NCBI GenBank assembly: GCA_964020975.1
Contig: OZ026617.1
Coordinates: 27,258,254-27,322,253, forward strand
Length of the DNA stretch: 64,000 bases
Source of the DNA: Hermodice carunculata
Taxonomy: Eukaryota > Annelida > Polychaeta > Eunicida > Amphinomidae
Reading direction: 5' to 3'
Position numbers and translations under genes: made by a program. The notes beneath the pieces were generated by a model. It ran no database searches. It was not told the origin of the DNA and saw nothing but the letters and a program-made list of their open reading frames with translations. Shown piece by piece: positions 1-23,110 of this stretch (position 1 is the stretch's first letter; each line of letters starts with the position of its first letter).

Positions 1-299
1 ATCTGTATATGTGTCTTATCGAATACATTATGTGTGGCATTCCACGGAAATTTAGGCATGACTAGTAAAAAGACCAGTTAGGGTTTTTTGTCTACCGTTC
101 TCTAAAAGTTAGGATGTATAATTTTGAAATTGAATCACTTTTCTTTGCCACCAGATTTCAACGTTCATAAGTTGAGGCTGAATCTAAAATTATGAATTTT
201 GTGTCGCGAACTGGACACTTAAGGAATATCAGTTAAGTATATTACTCACATTCTTGCGTATCCAGAAAATCAGCATCACAATAATTGCAAATATGCTCA

Positions 300-553
300 G
301 GGATGGTTCAACATTATCATCATTTTTGAATTAGTACTTAGGGTACTAACTTTCATGACCCCCCTCCCTCTTCCCCTAATTTGTACTTCAAAAATGACGA
401 TTTTCCCAAAACATCACAGCAAAATTACACAAAACAGGCAAAAAATTGACCATCATTTTCCAGATTCTGCTAAACTGTACAGAACCACTGAACCGCCCCC
501 CCTTGCGTACTGTAAGTACTAATTAAAAGTTGATGAATATGTTGAACCATCCC
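300..553. mobile_element. MITE-like element with long terminal inverted repeats
   Basis: The two ends are inverted copies of one another over about 48 bp. Both begin GGGATGGTTCAACAT and share AATTAGTACTTA further in (300-347 and 506-553, roughly 40 of 48 positions matching). The interior of about 158 bp has C-rich runs and no coding capacity. The size and layout are those of a non-autonomous DNA transposon. The preceding base pair makes the left end read CAGGGATGG, which is loosely like hAT termini, but I could not find a convincing target-site duplication, so the superfamily is open. Confidence 0.6.
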
Positions 554-769
554 TTATAAAAATTTAGTTGGGAGACACCTATTTGCATTGTACACATATT
601 TAAGCAGATCCTGTAAGTGCCTTTGTCTTTACTAAGATGGCACACCAAAATTTAATAAAGTTTTAAAAGAAACATATGTATGTTAGACGTTCATATGTTT
701 TGCATTTTTCAGGTGAAACTTATTTCGTGAGTGTTTTGTAAATCAAACATATTGAGGAGATGTAGTTTT

Positions 770-974
770 TATATTACGTACAAGTGCCTCCGGCTGTGGC
801 CAAGTAGCAAATTAAACTGACGTGAAACGAAGTAATGTGTAAAAGGGGAAAGGACAGCCATAAAAATGTTTCAACAAATGTCCAAGTTACCCAAGATCTA
901 ACAAAATACTGTGTGGTTCGGTAACCTCACAGACCGTACTAAAAAGGCTCAACCCTAAAATTAATGGAACAACG

Positions 975-1020
<46 letters not shown>

Positions 1021-1416
1021 AAGTACATTTAAGACGCCCTTCCCGAATAAATACTGATACACCCAGGCCATTGGGGGTCTGGGGGCAATCCCGTCCCCAA
1101 CCCTACGAACAATTTTTGAAATTGAGCATGCAAAATGATGCATTCTGCGGAGTGTTGAGTATCTTGCCTCCACATGGTTGACGAAATCCCAACATTGTAG
1201 TCATCATTGTACTGATTTAGCTATTTTCCTTCAGATTGTACAAAAATCTGATGGAAATTAGCAATATTAGTAAAAAATAAATTTAAAAAACCATCGCCAT
1301 GTTATCAATTAAGATAAGGCAAATTTTGTATTTATACATGCTTTAAAAATTTTTACACACATATGTTCATTCATTTTGGGGAAAATTAAGGGATAAATTA
1401 TTCTGCAATTAGTAAG
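770..1416 (-). repeat. Interspersed repeat, copy A
   Basis: Read on the minus strand, this stretch matches 49431-50160 on the plus strand along its length. Shared blocks include ATCAGA..TTGTACAATCTGA, TTTCGTCAACCATGTG, GCAAGATACTC, CATTTTGCATGCTCAA, TTCCATTAA and CAGCCGGAGGCA. Both copies can encode a short peptide of the pattern M-x-A-R-Y-S-x-L-x-R-M-x-H-F-A-C-S, but nothing suggests a functional protein. The family is unknown to me. The homology stops where the (ACT)n tail of the neighbouring LINE begins. Confidence 0.75.
967..1021. repeat. (CAA)n microsatellite
   Basis: This is an almost pure CAA run inside interspersed repeat copy A. The same position in copy B (about 49945-49960) has only a short T run followed by GTTCCATTAA, so the expansion is private to this copy. 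Confidence 0.95.
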
Positions 1417-1419
1417 ATA

Positions 1420-1420
<1 letters not shown>

Positions 1421-1478
<58 letters not shown>
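1421..1478. repeat. (ACT)n microsatellite, probable LINE 3' tail
   Basis: This is a perfect trinucleotide run directly next to the 3' end of the minus-strand LINE. On that strand it reads (AGT)n, as expected for the short tandem tails some LINEs leave instead of poly(A). It also marks the point where interspersed repeat copy A stops matching its partner. Confidence 0.9.
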
Positions 1479-3700
1479 AAACCCTTTATTTCAAGTCGAA
1501 TGCAAATAATACAAAGAACATTACCGCCGAAGCAGCTATTATTCGACAGTGATATAAATTGAAGCGATGATAGATGATGAATATACACTGAAAACAGATG
1601 AATATATACAGCCAGTCTACTTACAGATCCATAGCTTTCAAAATTAAGAGTTCAGGAAATTAAGTCAGACCGAAATTCTGGTTTTTCATAGGATACATAT
1701 AGAGCATTTACAGGAGGGGCCAAGCCATTTGTTAATCAGAGTCTTAAATTGGTTTACAGTGGTAACTTGCTCAAGAGCAGGATGTAGAGAGTTCCATATC
1801 TTGGCCCCTTGGTACCTCAGAGAATTATAACCGTAGGTGACAGAACCATATTTGGGCAGAAATACCTTGTGTTCATCCCGAAGTTCATATTTAAAGTCCT
1901 TTTGGTCAAACATATCGTCAAGAATAGCCGGACATAGTTCAGATAAAATTTTGTATATTTCAATGGATAATTTTTAAAATCTTCATAAGTAAAGAGAGGG
2001 TTTCTGAGACTGTGCCAGAAGTTCGGCATAGGTGCTAGAAAAATCATTATACACAAATCGGAGAGCTCTTTTCTGTATCTTTTCCATTTTCCAAGAATTT
2101 GTTTGCCCGCATAAATGCCATGCTAGTGGACAGTAATTAAAATTTGCTAGTATAAAGGTATTGAAGATTGAGAGCTTTTCTTGGATATTTAGAATATTCG
2201 AGAACCTTCTAAGAACAAAAATTTGCCTTGCAGCTTGCTTAAAGATATGTGTAACATGATGCTGGAAATTCAGATTTTCGTTTATATAGACACCAAGTAG
2301 CTTGGCACATCTTTCTGTATTTATGGTAAAACCATCAATTTGAAATCATATTCATTAGGATCATTTTTTGTACCTAATAAAATAGCGTGAAACTTATTTG
2401 GATTCGCTTGCATACCATTTTTTTAACCATTCAATGCCCATGTTGGCAGCACATTCAAGGGTTTCTTTCATAACATCTAAATCATGAGCATGAAAAGTGT
2501 ATTATCGTCAGCATAATTATAAATTTCGCATTTGTTTTCTATATTGTAAAAGAAATAGTTCATGAAAAAAATATTGAACAGAAGGGGCGCTAGTATACTG
2601 CCTTCAGGGAACCCCCATAGAATTTCTGTCCACTCACTGGTGGTGCCACCATATTTTACTCTTTGTTTCCTTTTGTCTAGATAGCTAGAAAGTAATTTAC
2701 ATGCCACTTCAGACATACCATATGCTTCAAGAAGCTCCTGGGGGAGGCAGTCAAATGCCTTGGACAAGTCCATAAGGATAACCCCGACATATTAATGGTT
2801 GTCGAGGGCTCTTTTCCAGTCTTCAATAATTTTGACAAGTCATATTTGACAACTATACTTTTTCCGAAAGGCACATAATAACTTTGACAGGATAACATTA
2901 AAGAAATCAATCATTTGTTCACTTAATAGACCTTCAAAAACTTTAGAAATGCATGATAGGACACTGACTGTGCGATAGTTTGACTTGTTTAGGGGATCAG
3001 ATTTCTTAGACAGGAGAAACATCAGCTTTTTTCATATCAGTTGGAAATGTACTTGTCTGAATTGAGTTATTTATGAGAGCAGTTAAGGATGGACAGAGGG
3101 CATCTGCTCCAGCTCGCAGCAACTTTTGTGGATAAACCATCAAGACCTGTGTCCTTTTGGGGATCAGTCTTCTTGACAGAAGCAAGAACCTTTGGTTCGG
3201 AAACTGTCTGAAAATCAAAATGGTTCATCTGTTCATCTTTCAGTTTTCTTTTAACAAGTTTGATGCTTAAGTGTTCATCGTGATTTTGGTTACCAATAGA
3301 CGCAGAGGGTAATCAGTAATAATGTTCGTGAGATGGTCATTAAAGATTTTACATACATCACTTGCATCGTGAAACAATTTTCCCTTATGTAGGAGGATGG
3401 AACCTTGGTTATTCCTTTTCAATTTTTTCCGTTAAAAAAGGACGTATAGTTTTCCAGAAGGAAGATTTGGAACTTGACGAGCCACATTGGTCTCTAAAGT
3501 ACTTCTTTATTGATGATCTACGCGGGGAAGTTACTTTGTTTCGTTGAACACGGTATGCTTCCCATGCTCCGCTATACTTTTTAGCTTGTTAACGCAATGT
3601 TCTTTTACCATTGATAGCTTTATGAAGTTCACCGTTCATAAACGGATCGTTTTTTTTACATGTCCTCTTAATGTTTTAGAGATATTTATAACGACAAACA
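1479..3700 (-). mobile_element. Broken non-LTR retrotransposon (LINE), Jockey/CR1-like
   Basis: The minus strand carries the 3' two thirds of a LINE ORF2, split over several frames. From 5' to 3' I see the linker after the endonuclease (NGELHKAINGKR and KKYSGAWEAYRVQRNK, about 3460-3650), the start of the reverse transcriptase (ALINNSIQTSTFPTDMKKAD, about 3010-3090), and the RT core. The core includes MDLSKAFDCLP (about 2745-2775), GFPEGSILAPLLFN (about 2565-2610) and the catalytic YADDNTLF (about 2495-2520). The C-terminal region has GSVTYGYNSLRYQGAKIWNS (about 1780-1850). Frame changes at about 3010, 2900 and 2800 and scattered stops show that it is dead. The 5' end is lost or unreadable beyond 3700. 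The 3' end carries an (AGT)n tail. Whether it is CR1, Jockey or another clade needs a tree. Confidence 0.85.
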
Positions 3701-4380
3701 TTTTCAGATAAATTTCACATGATCAAAAAATATTTTTACGACATCCAACTAAATATTTTGATAATGTTTACACAATGTGATTGTACTAGTTGCAACGATT
3801 CTAACAATTCATTAAATTTGCAATATGCTACATTAAAAGGGCGTTGTGAAAGGAGAACTGGACTGAATGACAGTGAACTTTTGGATAAAGGAATGATTTA
3901 TGCTCAAGTGCGCAAATTTCCCCTGCTTCCTCTACGATGTTATATTGATTCCCTAGAAATTATAGACAAGGTTTCGTAATGAGACCACATTTGGGACCAG
4001 ACGGTACCATTCCCTTTCCTATTTTATGTGAAATGTGATGACCTCCAGCTGTCAATTAAGATCCGTCAGAAGGTCTCAAATCTTTAAAATCACAGTTCAT
4101 AACGTAATATTTACATTTAATCTAACTTTTAACATTGCAAGGACAGGAGAGGGCCTGGTGTGTCATGAGACCATAACACATTAACCTTGTGTGTTATGGA
4201 ACCATAACACAGGTGTCCCGCCCACATTCCAAACAGCCACGCGTACCTGGGTTTCCGGAACTTAACACTTGAACATGCTCGGCAAATTAGTTTTTGATCG
4301 TTTCTCTTAATTCTATGTACCAAGTTTCTAAATTCCGTGTAACTGAGCAGAAAAATGAAGAGCGAAATGTAAATATAAGC

Positions 4381-4531
4381 AATGAGGATCGCTTTTGTGT
4401 GTGTTATCGCACAATGACGCGGGTGATTGAAGCTGGCATCGGGCGAGGCGCACTGGCGTGCGCCATGCTCACGATGTCAGCTTCAATCACGCGCGTCATT
4501 ATGCCATAACACACACAAAATCGACCCTCAT
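4381..4531. repeat. 150-bp near-perfect palindrome (fold-back)
   Basis: The left arm (4381-4441) and right arm (4472-4531) are inverted copies sharing TTTTGTGTGTGTTAT, CAATGACGCG and TGATTGAAGCTG. The central 30 bp also pairs with itself (GCGCAC against GTGCGC), so the whole segment could form one long hairpin. A smaller hairpin, CCATAACACA against TGTGTTATGG, lies 200 bp upstream (about 4171-4201) and reuses the TGTGTTATGG word. It has no coding capacity. It is probably a fold-back transposon remnant. Confidence 0.75.
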
Positions 4532-4663
4532 TTCTTAATTCGCCGTCTTGGAAGACAACCCCAGCAGATTATCAACACGCAGATTAACGAGACCAAAATT
4601 AATCCTGGCAACTGGGCCAAAGGGATGGGCCACAACGATAAAAAAACAAAAACAAAAACAGCA

Positions 4664-4666
<3 letters not shown>

Positions 4667-4709
<43 letters not shown>
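4667..4709. repeat. (GA)n microsatellite
   Basis: This is a pure GA run of about 43 bp, preceded by an A-rich stretch with AAAAAC units (4640-4662). Apparent RERERE and SLSLSL reading frames here are artefacts of the run. Confidence 0.95.
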
Positions 4710-4711
<2 letters not shown>

Positions 4712-5406
4712 ACCCGGATACCCTGGCAACATAGGTCATGAGACAGCACGATGGTGAAGAAAGCTCATAAAAGTTATGTCACACAAAGAAACGGAAGCAC
4801 ACTAATCTCTTTAGTTAAAATTCTATTGACGAGTGAAATATGCCCTATTAATCAAAACAGATAAACGTAGACTATTATAACGCCTTATAGCGGTAGCAAA
4901 CGCAACATGATGTCCTTTTACTTTCCATCGCCAATTATAAGCCTTTCAACTTTGTTAACGCAAACTGCAACTGTGCCAAATACTGGTACATCATACTTTT
5001 TAGGCCTATTTCAAACAGGTATTGTAATGCTTATTTCTGAAATCTTGTTTTTTAATTCAGGTCTGTTTTTTCACACGTGTAAGTAAATTTTATAGGCCTC
5101 TGCAAAAAGTATATTTCATATAAAAACTCTATCTTATATGTTTAAGACGTCTTTCCTTTACACGTGAGGAGAACACATATGTGGCGAAGATGTGCACATG
5201 CCTGTTTTTACATATGTGTTTTAAAAACATATTTCACAGATGTTAAATACAATATCATACTTGTATGAAATATGTAGATATACACAAGAATAACACATAT
5301 GTGCCAATCTTTTTCACATGGGTAAAACTATATTTCATGCTTGTAATATAATGTCAAAATATGTGAAATATTTTTAAACTAATGTTTTATAATTTTGCTC
5401 TTTTGG

Positions 5407-5646
5407 TTAACCATTTTCCCCTTGAATTAAGACTGAGTCAACAGCTTTCCTTGGCATGGGTCCGGCACAAAGTACCCAACCCATGCCAAGGAAAGCTGTT
5501 GACCTGGGGCATGTGATCTTGATAAGTCTCATGTACATTTCTCAGTCAAATTGTTTTTCATAACTGTTGAAATTAGTTTAAAACACTGAAGTAGACGCCA
5601 TTTTATCACCAGCCGGTTTTGGCCGGCTAGAGCGGGAAAGGGTTAA
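5407..5646 (+). mobile_element. TTAA-flanked MITE with internal hairpin, copy 1
   Basis: The element is bounded by TTAA at both ends (5407-5410 and 5643-5646). Just inside are imperfect inverted termini, CCATTTTCCCC on the left and CCCTTTCCCGC on the inverted right. TTAA target sites with C-rich termini are characteristic of the piggyBac superfamily. A hairpin with perfect 25-nt arms (5437-5461 and 5479-5503, GTCAACAGCTTTCCTTGG...) sits near the left end. The rest (ATGTGATCTTGATAAGTCTC, AGCCGGTTTTGGCCGGCT) matches copy 2 at 8518-8772 in reverse. It has no coding capacity, so it would need a transposase supplied elsewhere. Confidence 0.8.
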
Positions 5647-7514
5647 AAATCTTACCATTATGACCCTAACGTGTAGAAAGCTGACAATCTAAAATTGTAG
5701 ACTGAATAACAAAGAGGGCAACAGTAAAACAGTGTATAATTTGACAAGTTATGGCTATCTGGATTCCCAGCTGTGCAGTGTACCTGGTCATCAGAACTAG
5801 TCCTCGAAAGTACACAGTTTCAGTGCATTTACTTTAAGCTTGCCTCTCATTACAATTTGGCTTTTTGAGCTAAGTTCGTAGTGTTGCTATAAAGCATGTG
5901 AACGTCTTTATGGCAAATTTAATCCACTGTAAGGACAAGATGTCCACAAATTAAATCTAAATAGAGATGTAGGTCTATCCAATACGTCCACTTAAATGTC
6001 TGACAAGTACCTATCCTCAAATTCGTGTAAAAGAGACTTCGGATACAGTTAAAGCATGGATAAGCTGAACAAAGATACTACGGGTAAATACAAACATCCT
6101 TCCAAAATGCGTACTTCTTATCGCGTTGAGGCATTCTTCTTATCAAACAGGTATTAGGGCATAGACGTTTTGTGATAGAGGTGTTTAAACTGAACGGCTG
6201 TTTGCATTAGAACTGCCGTGGAATGGTGGCGCAGTGCCGGCAGTCAGGAGAGTTACTTGCAGGCCTGCGTGTTACCTGCTATGGATCACTTTATCTATTC
6301 AATATAGCGACGAATACCACGTTACATGCACTCTTGGGAACTGAACACTTCATGCCTACAACCTGCATGGTGAAAATGGGCAGTTTCCTGCTTATTACAC
6401 CAAAACTGCGTCAACACTTTTCCTTGGTGCGGACTATCTGATTAGTCTTTCTTACAGCTCTGATAAAGATGTTTTCTGTTCACGAAATGCTTCAGCAAAA
6501 ATCTTAAACAAACGATAATCCACATCTGAGCGTTTTAGCGCGCGTTGAGAAGAAAGTGATTAACGTCAGCATTTACAGGTAAACACGTATGGTGTGTTGC
6601 CAAGACTCCATAGACCGCGGCAGAAAGGAAAGCAGTAGTTATCAGAACCGTGTACATTTGGCTGTGGGGAGTTATGGCTATCTTTCTTCTACGCCCTGAT
6701 ATGATCGGATGGTTCTCGGTATGTTTACTTTCCCTTCAGAAAGAGATAGGAAATCTGCCAAATCAATCATTTTTGTCCTACTTCTGCAGCGTGTACCACC
6801 TTCTCATAGATTGGTGTTATTTGCTCCAAATGTCGCGTGACCTTATTTCTGATCTATGAAGAATTGATGTTTCATCCAGGAGTAACTTATCTAAACCCGT
6901 TCTCTTCTGCTCAAAGAGTGACAGATAGCTGGAAATGTCATTTAATCCAGTCAGATCAACGTACATTTTAAAGCAATTTACAATGACCATCTGCTGGCTA
7001 GAGGTCACATAGCTGAGGCAACTTCGTCCATGTAGAAACTGTGCACTCAAGATATCAGTAAATTATGCCTGGACTTAACTGCCCCCCTCCACCCCCCACC
7101 CCCCAAAAAAGAGCCGCAAAGATTTTAGGAACCTGGTCCTATAGATGGTCAAACTGAGCCACAAGTAGAACAGCACCTGCTAACAACTACAAAAAGATAA
7201 ATCAATCAATCATTTCCAAACTCTTCTCAGTTGTCTCTAACTTGTAAGAACATGAGAATTGGCTACGAAAATAGCATATTAGCATCAGTAATGTATTTGA
7301 CAGCCCGTGATTATGATGTCACAGGATTAAATTTCCAACGACATCCTGTTTTGTAATATCGTATTGGTGCGGCACATGTTTAGGTCAACATTCTTTTATC
7401 AAAAATGGGTGATCTTTTTAGGGCTGTTTGTGCTTTTGTTTTTTTATTTTAGTCTTCTAATTTATTAGCTCGAAACCATAATGGTCGATTTAATTGTTTG
7501 GATTTTTTATGCAA

Positions 7515-7545
<31 letters not shown>

Positions 7546-8517
7546 TTCTCGAATAGGGAAAGGACAAATAAAACTTGTTTAGATACAATAGTAAAATTTG
7601 ACATCTTTTCTATCAAATTGAAGGTTCGGTCAACGGTAGTTTGACTGATAGATAGTCGTTCAAGGGGAAGCCCCAGCACTAATCTATCGGCACCACAGAA
7701 GTAAGCAGCTGACAACGCTCATATTAACCTTCTGTCTGCCTTTCCAACAATTTAACTCAATATATGGAGAACACAGTCAAAGTAGGCGACTTTTGAAATT
7801 ACCCCTTTGTGCGGAAAAGTGTTAATTATTATCCGTTGAGAGTGTCTGCGTCTCTATTCACATAAACATTTTCTGTCGTTATATTTTCAATCGGTCATAA
7901 AAACATCAATTTTTGGTACTTTTAACTTCTAAAGGAATTCAGTGACCGAAATAACAAGTTCACACAAGTTTCTGAGAAGAGAGATCTGTACTGTGCATTG
8001 CAAATACCAACAGGAATCTTTGTGTGGCTGATTTTACAAGTCAGGCGTGTTGTGTTTAAGAAATCCATTTCCCATCACGACAGCGAGCTTGGTGGTGTGC
8101 GACAGTCCGGATTAAATCTAATAAAACATGCAGGAAGTAGTTTTTTTTCACTTATCATTATGAAGCGTGCTATCGGTCAGCACGCGTTTTGGTCGTTGTC
8201 GTTTCAAATTTGGCATGGTAATGGCCATTCATTCCTTCAAAAAAAAAAATGTTTAGCAAGAAGCATTGCTCTATAAACTAAATTGAACTGGTTGTAAGAC
8301 TTATAATCCACCCGCCTTTGGCCCAATATAGCTATTGATTACTCACAACAACCCTTCTAGGGCAATAGAATATCATTTGGAACTGGCACCATTGTTGGTC
8401 AGGGAAGATAAGTAATGCTTGTTGAATGTTCAGAAATATACATGCACAGTGGCCTATACTTTTAATAACATGTACATATGTTCAAAATAACTTTCTAAGA
8501 CTACAGTACTGATTGAT
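5647..8517. other. No gene recognised
   Basis: I see no domain-bearing reading frame, splice-supported exon or transposon here. The frames present are short and unremarkable. Minor features are a C-rich tract at 7081-7105 and a poly(A) run at 7513-7537. Confidence 0.6.
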
Positions 8518-8772
8518 TTAACCTTTTCCCCCTCAAACCGGCCAAAACCGGCTGATGGTCAAATGTCGTCTGCCTGAGTGTTTTCAACTAATTTCGACAG
8601 TTATAAAAAACAATTTGACTGAGAAATGTACATGAGACTTATCAAGATCACATGCCCCAGGTCAACAGCTTTCCTTGGCATGGGTTGGGCACTTAGTTTA
8701 ATAATTAGTGCCCAACCCATGCCAAGGAAAGCTGTTGACTCAGTCTCAATTCAAGGGGGGGGGAAGGATTAA
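8518..8772 (-). mobile_element. TTAA-flanked MITE with internal hairpin, copy 2
   Basis: This is the same family as 5407-5646 in the opposite orientation. TTAA lies at 8518-8521 and 8769-8772. The termini are CCTTTTCCCCC on the left and TCCTTCCCCCC on the inverted right. The internal hairpin is the best preserved of the family: 33-nt arms with no mismatch (8661-8693 and 8707-8739) around a 13-nt loop. The C run at the right end may have grown by slippage. Such perfect arms suggest either a younger insertion or correction between arms. Confidence 0.85.
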
Positions 8773-20220
<11,448 letters not shown>

Positions 20221-20224
20221 GGAT

Positions 20225-20940
20225 GAAGAAACCAAATTCACCAAAGTGGCGGTGTGAATTTGGCAATTAAGTCAAAGGTCATCCTTTTTGTGAAGCTGAT
20301 CTAGCCCTTTTAGACGACTATAGACATCTACAAAATTAAAGCTCTAGCTCAAATAAATCTGCAGCTATTAAGCAGAAACCAAATTCAGTAGTGTGACTCT
20401 TTGATCTTAAGAATAAACTCAAGGTCACCAAGTTCAGAACTAGACCTAGCTCTTATAGACGGCTATATCCCTCCACACTATAATAGCAAAAACATCTTTA
20501 GTTATCATGCGGAAACCAAATTAACTTATAGGACCCTAAGTGGTGACCTTAAAAATTTGGTCAAGGTCATGCATCTTCCAAGCTGACCATGCCTAAATTG
20601 AGGACTATTGCAATGTGCAGTATTGAGGTCATAACTTAAATTATGAGTCACAATGCACAAACCATGCTCACTTAGATGCCTCTCTGACCTTTGGATTTAG
20701 GTCAAGGTCACCGATCTTCTACCTTGACCTAGCCATGGACAAGAACAATTATCCTGTGCACTATGTAGGTTCTATCATAAAAACCTTTTTAGTTGTGAAA
20801 AAAAACTTACTATTGTATCTCATTGACCTTGAAAACAGGGTCAAGGTCAACCACCATCAAACTTCACCTGGCCCTAATATAGGATCATGTAGCAATCAAA
20901 GTCCTATCTCAAAAACGTCTTAAGTTAAGGTGCAGAAACC
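20225..20940 (+). repeat. Degenerate ~140-bp tandem array with TCAAGGTCA in each unit
   Basis: Five diverged units lie head to tail. Two anchors repeat with a steady period. One is GGAAACCAAATT or a variant, near 20230, 20376, 20511, 20660, 20800 and 20930. The other is TCAAGGTCA, at 20419, 20561, 20702 and 20841, with TCAAAGGTCA at 20272. Spacings are 147, 142, 141 and 139 bp. Each unit also carries a CTAGCCCT-like word after the anchor. Similar repeats built on AGGTCAAGGTCA are, as I recall, common in mollusc genomes. TCAAGGTCA is also the known extended half-site bound by FTZ-F1/SF-1 and ERR nuclear receptors, so binding is possible but unproven. Confidence 0.8.
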
Positions 20941-21399
20941 ACGGTCTCTCCATCAAAAGCCCAACATGAGCAAAATTATATGGCCCACCTTCTTGGAAGG
21001 GAGACATAAAAATTGAGTGAGCCCTCGTATCTTATTCAGGTACAATGCTCATCACCATGCAGTTGTGATGAAAATTACAGTGTGTACAATAATGTAGTAT
21101 ACCTGTGTACAGCTAAGACATTAAAGCATTCTGCTCAAAATTGCATCTTTGAGATCCATATAACAATGTTTGAATGGTAAAAGGGCGCCAGTGGTGAGAG
21201 CGAACTTTACATCTGGTCCCGTAGTTAGGACATTCAAAATGAAATGATGGAGACATCCTCGTTGGCTGTTCAACAGATTGATGGGTCAGCGATACCACTG
21301 TGAAATAGATCTGCTTGAAATTAACTACCTTTAATGCGTAATCGCGCATGAATGATGGGTAAATGTCTGTCACCTATATGATATATTTTGGGGGCATTT

Positions 21400-21790
21400 T
21401 TAGCACCCTTCTTAACCTTGGACTAAAATTCATCATTTGTTTCAGAATTTCGTACATGTAAAGGCAGATTATTCCAAAATTTTACTATGGAGGGGAAAAC
21501 AATTCTTGAATGAAATGTTTAAGTACGAAAAGAGGACAAATTATTCCTTGACCTTATTTGATAAAGATTTCTGCCGTGAACAAAATCTGGGGACAGGTTT
21601 TGTGGAAAAGCAGGAACCAGGCCATGGATTATTTTGTAAAACAATGTTAATCGACTTGGTTCCCGCCGTTTTGATTTCCCTAGACCTGAATCTTCACGGA
21701 TCAGTTCATGTCGGGCATCTCTACTTGCCCCTGAGATAACTCTCGCTGCTGCCAATTGTACATCTGTACTGATTTGAATTGATTTGACTT
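21400..21790 (-). mobile_element. LINE fragment, C-terminal part of ORF2
   Basis: The minus strand reads LAAARVISGASRDARHELI, then KRREPSRLTLFYKIIHGLVP and YQIRSRNNLSSFRT. This is the segment downstream of the RT core in many Jockey/CR1-like LINEs (usually AARVITGA..., LFYKI.NGL.P, and a serine-rich tail before WN.LP). Upstream RT motifs are missing, so it is 5'-truncated. The reading frame decays below about 21480. It lies close to, but belongs to a different copy from, the LINE piece at 22030-23110. Confidence 0.7.
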
Positions 21791-22029
21791 TGCCCAGGTA
21801 ATCATCATAAAATTTAAATACACAGAATAAAAAAAGTAAAACATCTTTAAAAAGGAGTTTAGAGTAAAAATCAAAACAAGTGAATCATCCAAACCTTCAC
21901 GAAATGATGACTACCTCGAATATAAACACATTAAATACGTTAAGGCTTATTTACATTGTGGTCCCTGGCAGTCCCAAGACTGGGTTGATCAGGAGAGTGG
22001 ATTTTGATGGAAACTGAAAGTATCACAGA

Positions 22030-23110
22030 TATGCTTTTAAAATTTAAATAATTCAATTAAAATTTATTATCTAGAAAGCATGACATATTAGTTAGATGCT
22101 TCTGAACTGCAGGTTTAAAGGTAAGGATCGAGTCGCTGGACTTAAGTTCTGAAGGCAACTGATTCCACAGTTTAAAACGAAGGGTTTCAAACCAGCCCCC
22201 CAACTCTTGGGGCCACTAGGGATTCCACACTTGAATGAGTAAAATGGTTGTGAGCGTCACATGTTGGACTATATCTTCTTTCATACAATCCGGAAAAGTG
22301 CTCCTCATTATTTTAAACATTCGTGTCAGCTTGTTTTGTTCTAGTCTGCTTGAAATATTCAGCCAACCAAGATCAGAAGTTTGTTCAGCACTACTATGGG
22401 CTCTTGCCCGTCAATGAAGGGAATCATTTTGTTTAGACAAATCTGAAATTTATGTTTTGTTTCCAGGTCAAAGTGCTGTGCCAGGCCGCACACACTTAGT
22501 GGAAGTGAGGCTGAACTAGGGCTTAACACAGAAGTCTCCTTGTTCTAGTGCTCAGCCCTAGTCCTTGCCTACACAAAAATTTGAGTTAAGAGGTGATTTT
22601 ATTCAAGGCTGACCCTGTATGAAGTTCTCCAGAAACATTCTGGTCCAGCAACATTGACAGATATTTGACCATAGAGGATGATTTTATTTCTTGATTATTG
22701 CATGTGATTTTGAGAAACTGAACGTTCTTAATTTTAATTTTTGTGCCAATCCTAATTGATTCTGTCTTACACAAATGAAAAGGTAGTTTATTATGAACCA
22801 ACCATTGATTTAGAGAGTGAAGTTCAGAAGAAAGAATGTGTTTTGTTTCATCAATGGTATTGGCAGAGACAAGCAAAGCTGAGTCGTCTGCATAAAGAAG
22901 CTTGCAATTGACAACCAGGGACATGTCATTCACATATGTCAAGAATATCAGCGGCCCGAGTAATGGAACCTTGTGGCACGCCACAAGTGAGTGTATTTGC
23001 TTTAGAAGTAGCATCGCCGTACTGCACTACCTGTGAAGAATCAGGTAAATCGGAATAAAATCAAGTGACGAATGTACTCTCCTTTGATTTAATTCATTGG
23101 TCTTTTGGTT
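22030..23110 (-). mobile_element. LINE fragment, RT core to C-terminus
   Basis: The minus strand holds GVPQGS (about 22965-22985), then after a frame change GPLIFLTYVNDMS (about 22925-22955) and the catalytic YADDSALLVS (about 22865-22895). ELHSLNQWLVHNKLPFHLCK follows, typical of the RT thumb side. Nearer the 3' end comes FKLWNQLPSELKSSDSILTF (about 22110-22170). The motif order fits a Jockey/CR1-like element that was 5'-truncated just before the RT palm. Frame changes and stops show that it is inactive. An AT-rich end near 22030-22070 may be its 3' terminus. Confidence 0.8.

Noticed and set aside
961-1173. Frame starting MEARYSTLRRMHHFACS as a gene
   Set aside because: It lies in a dispersed repeat, ends in a poly-leucine run from the (CAA)n tract, and the copy-B version diverges without a conserved frame.
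20271-20849. A nuclear-receptor enhancer
   Set aside because: The TCAAGGTCA sites are part of a repeat unit. No promoter or gene is near and no conservation data are available, so it is annotated only as a repeat.
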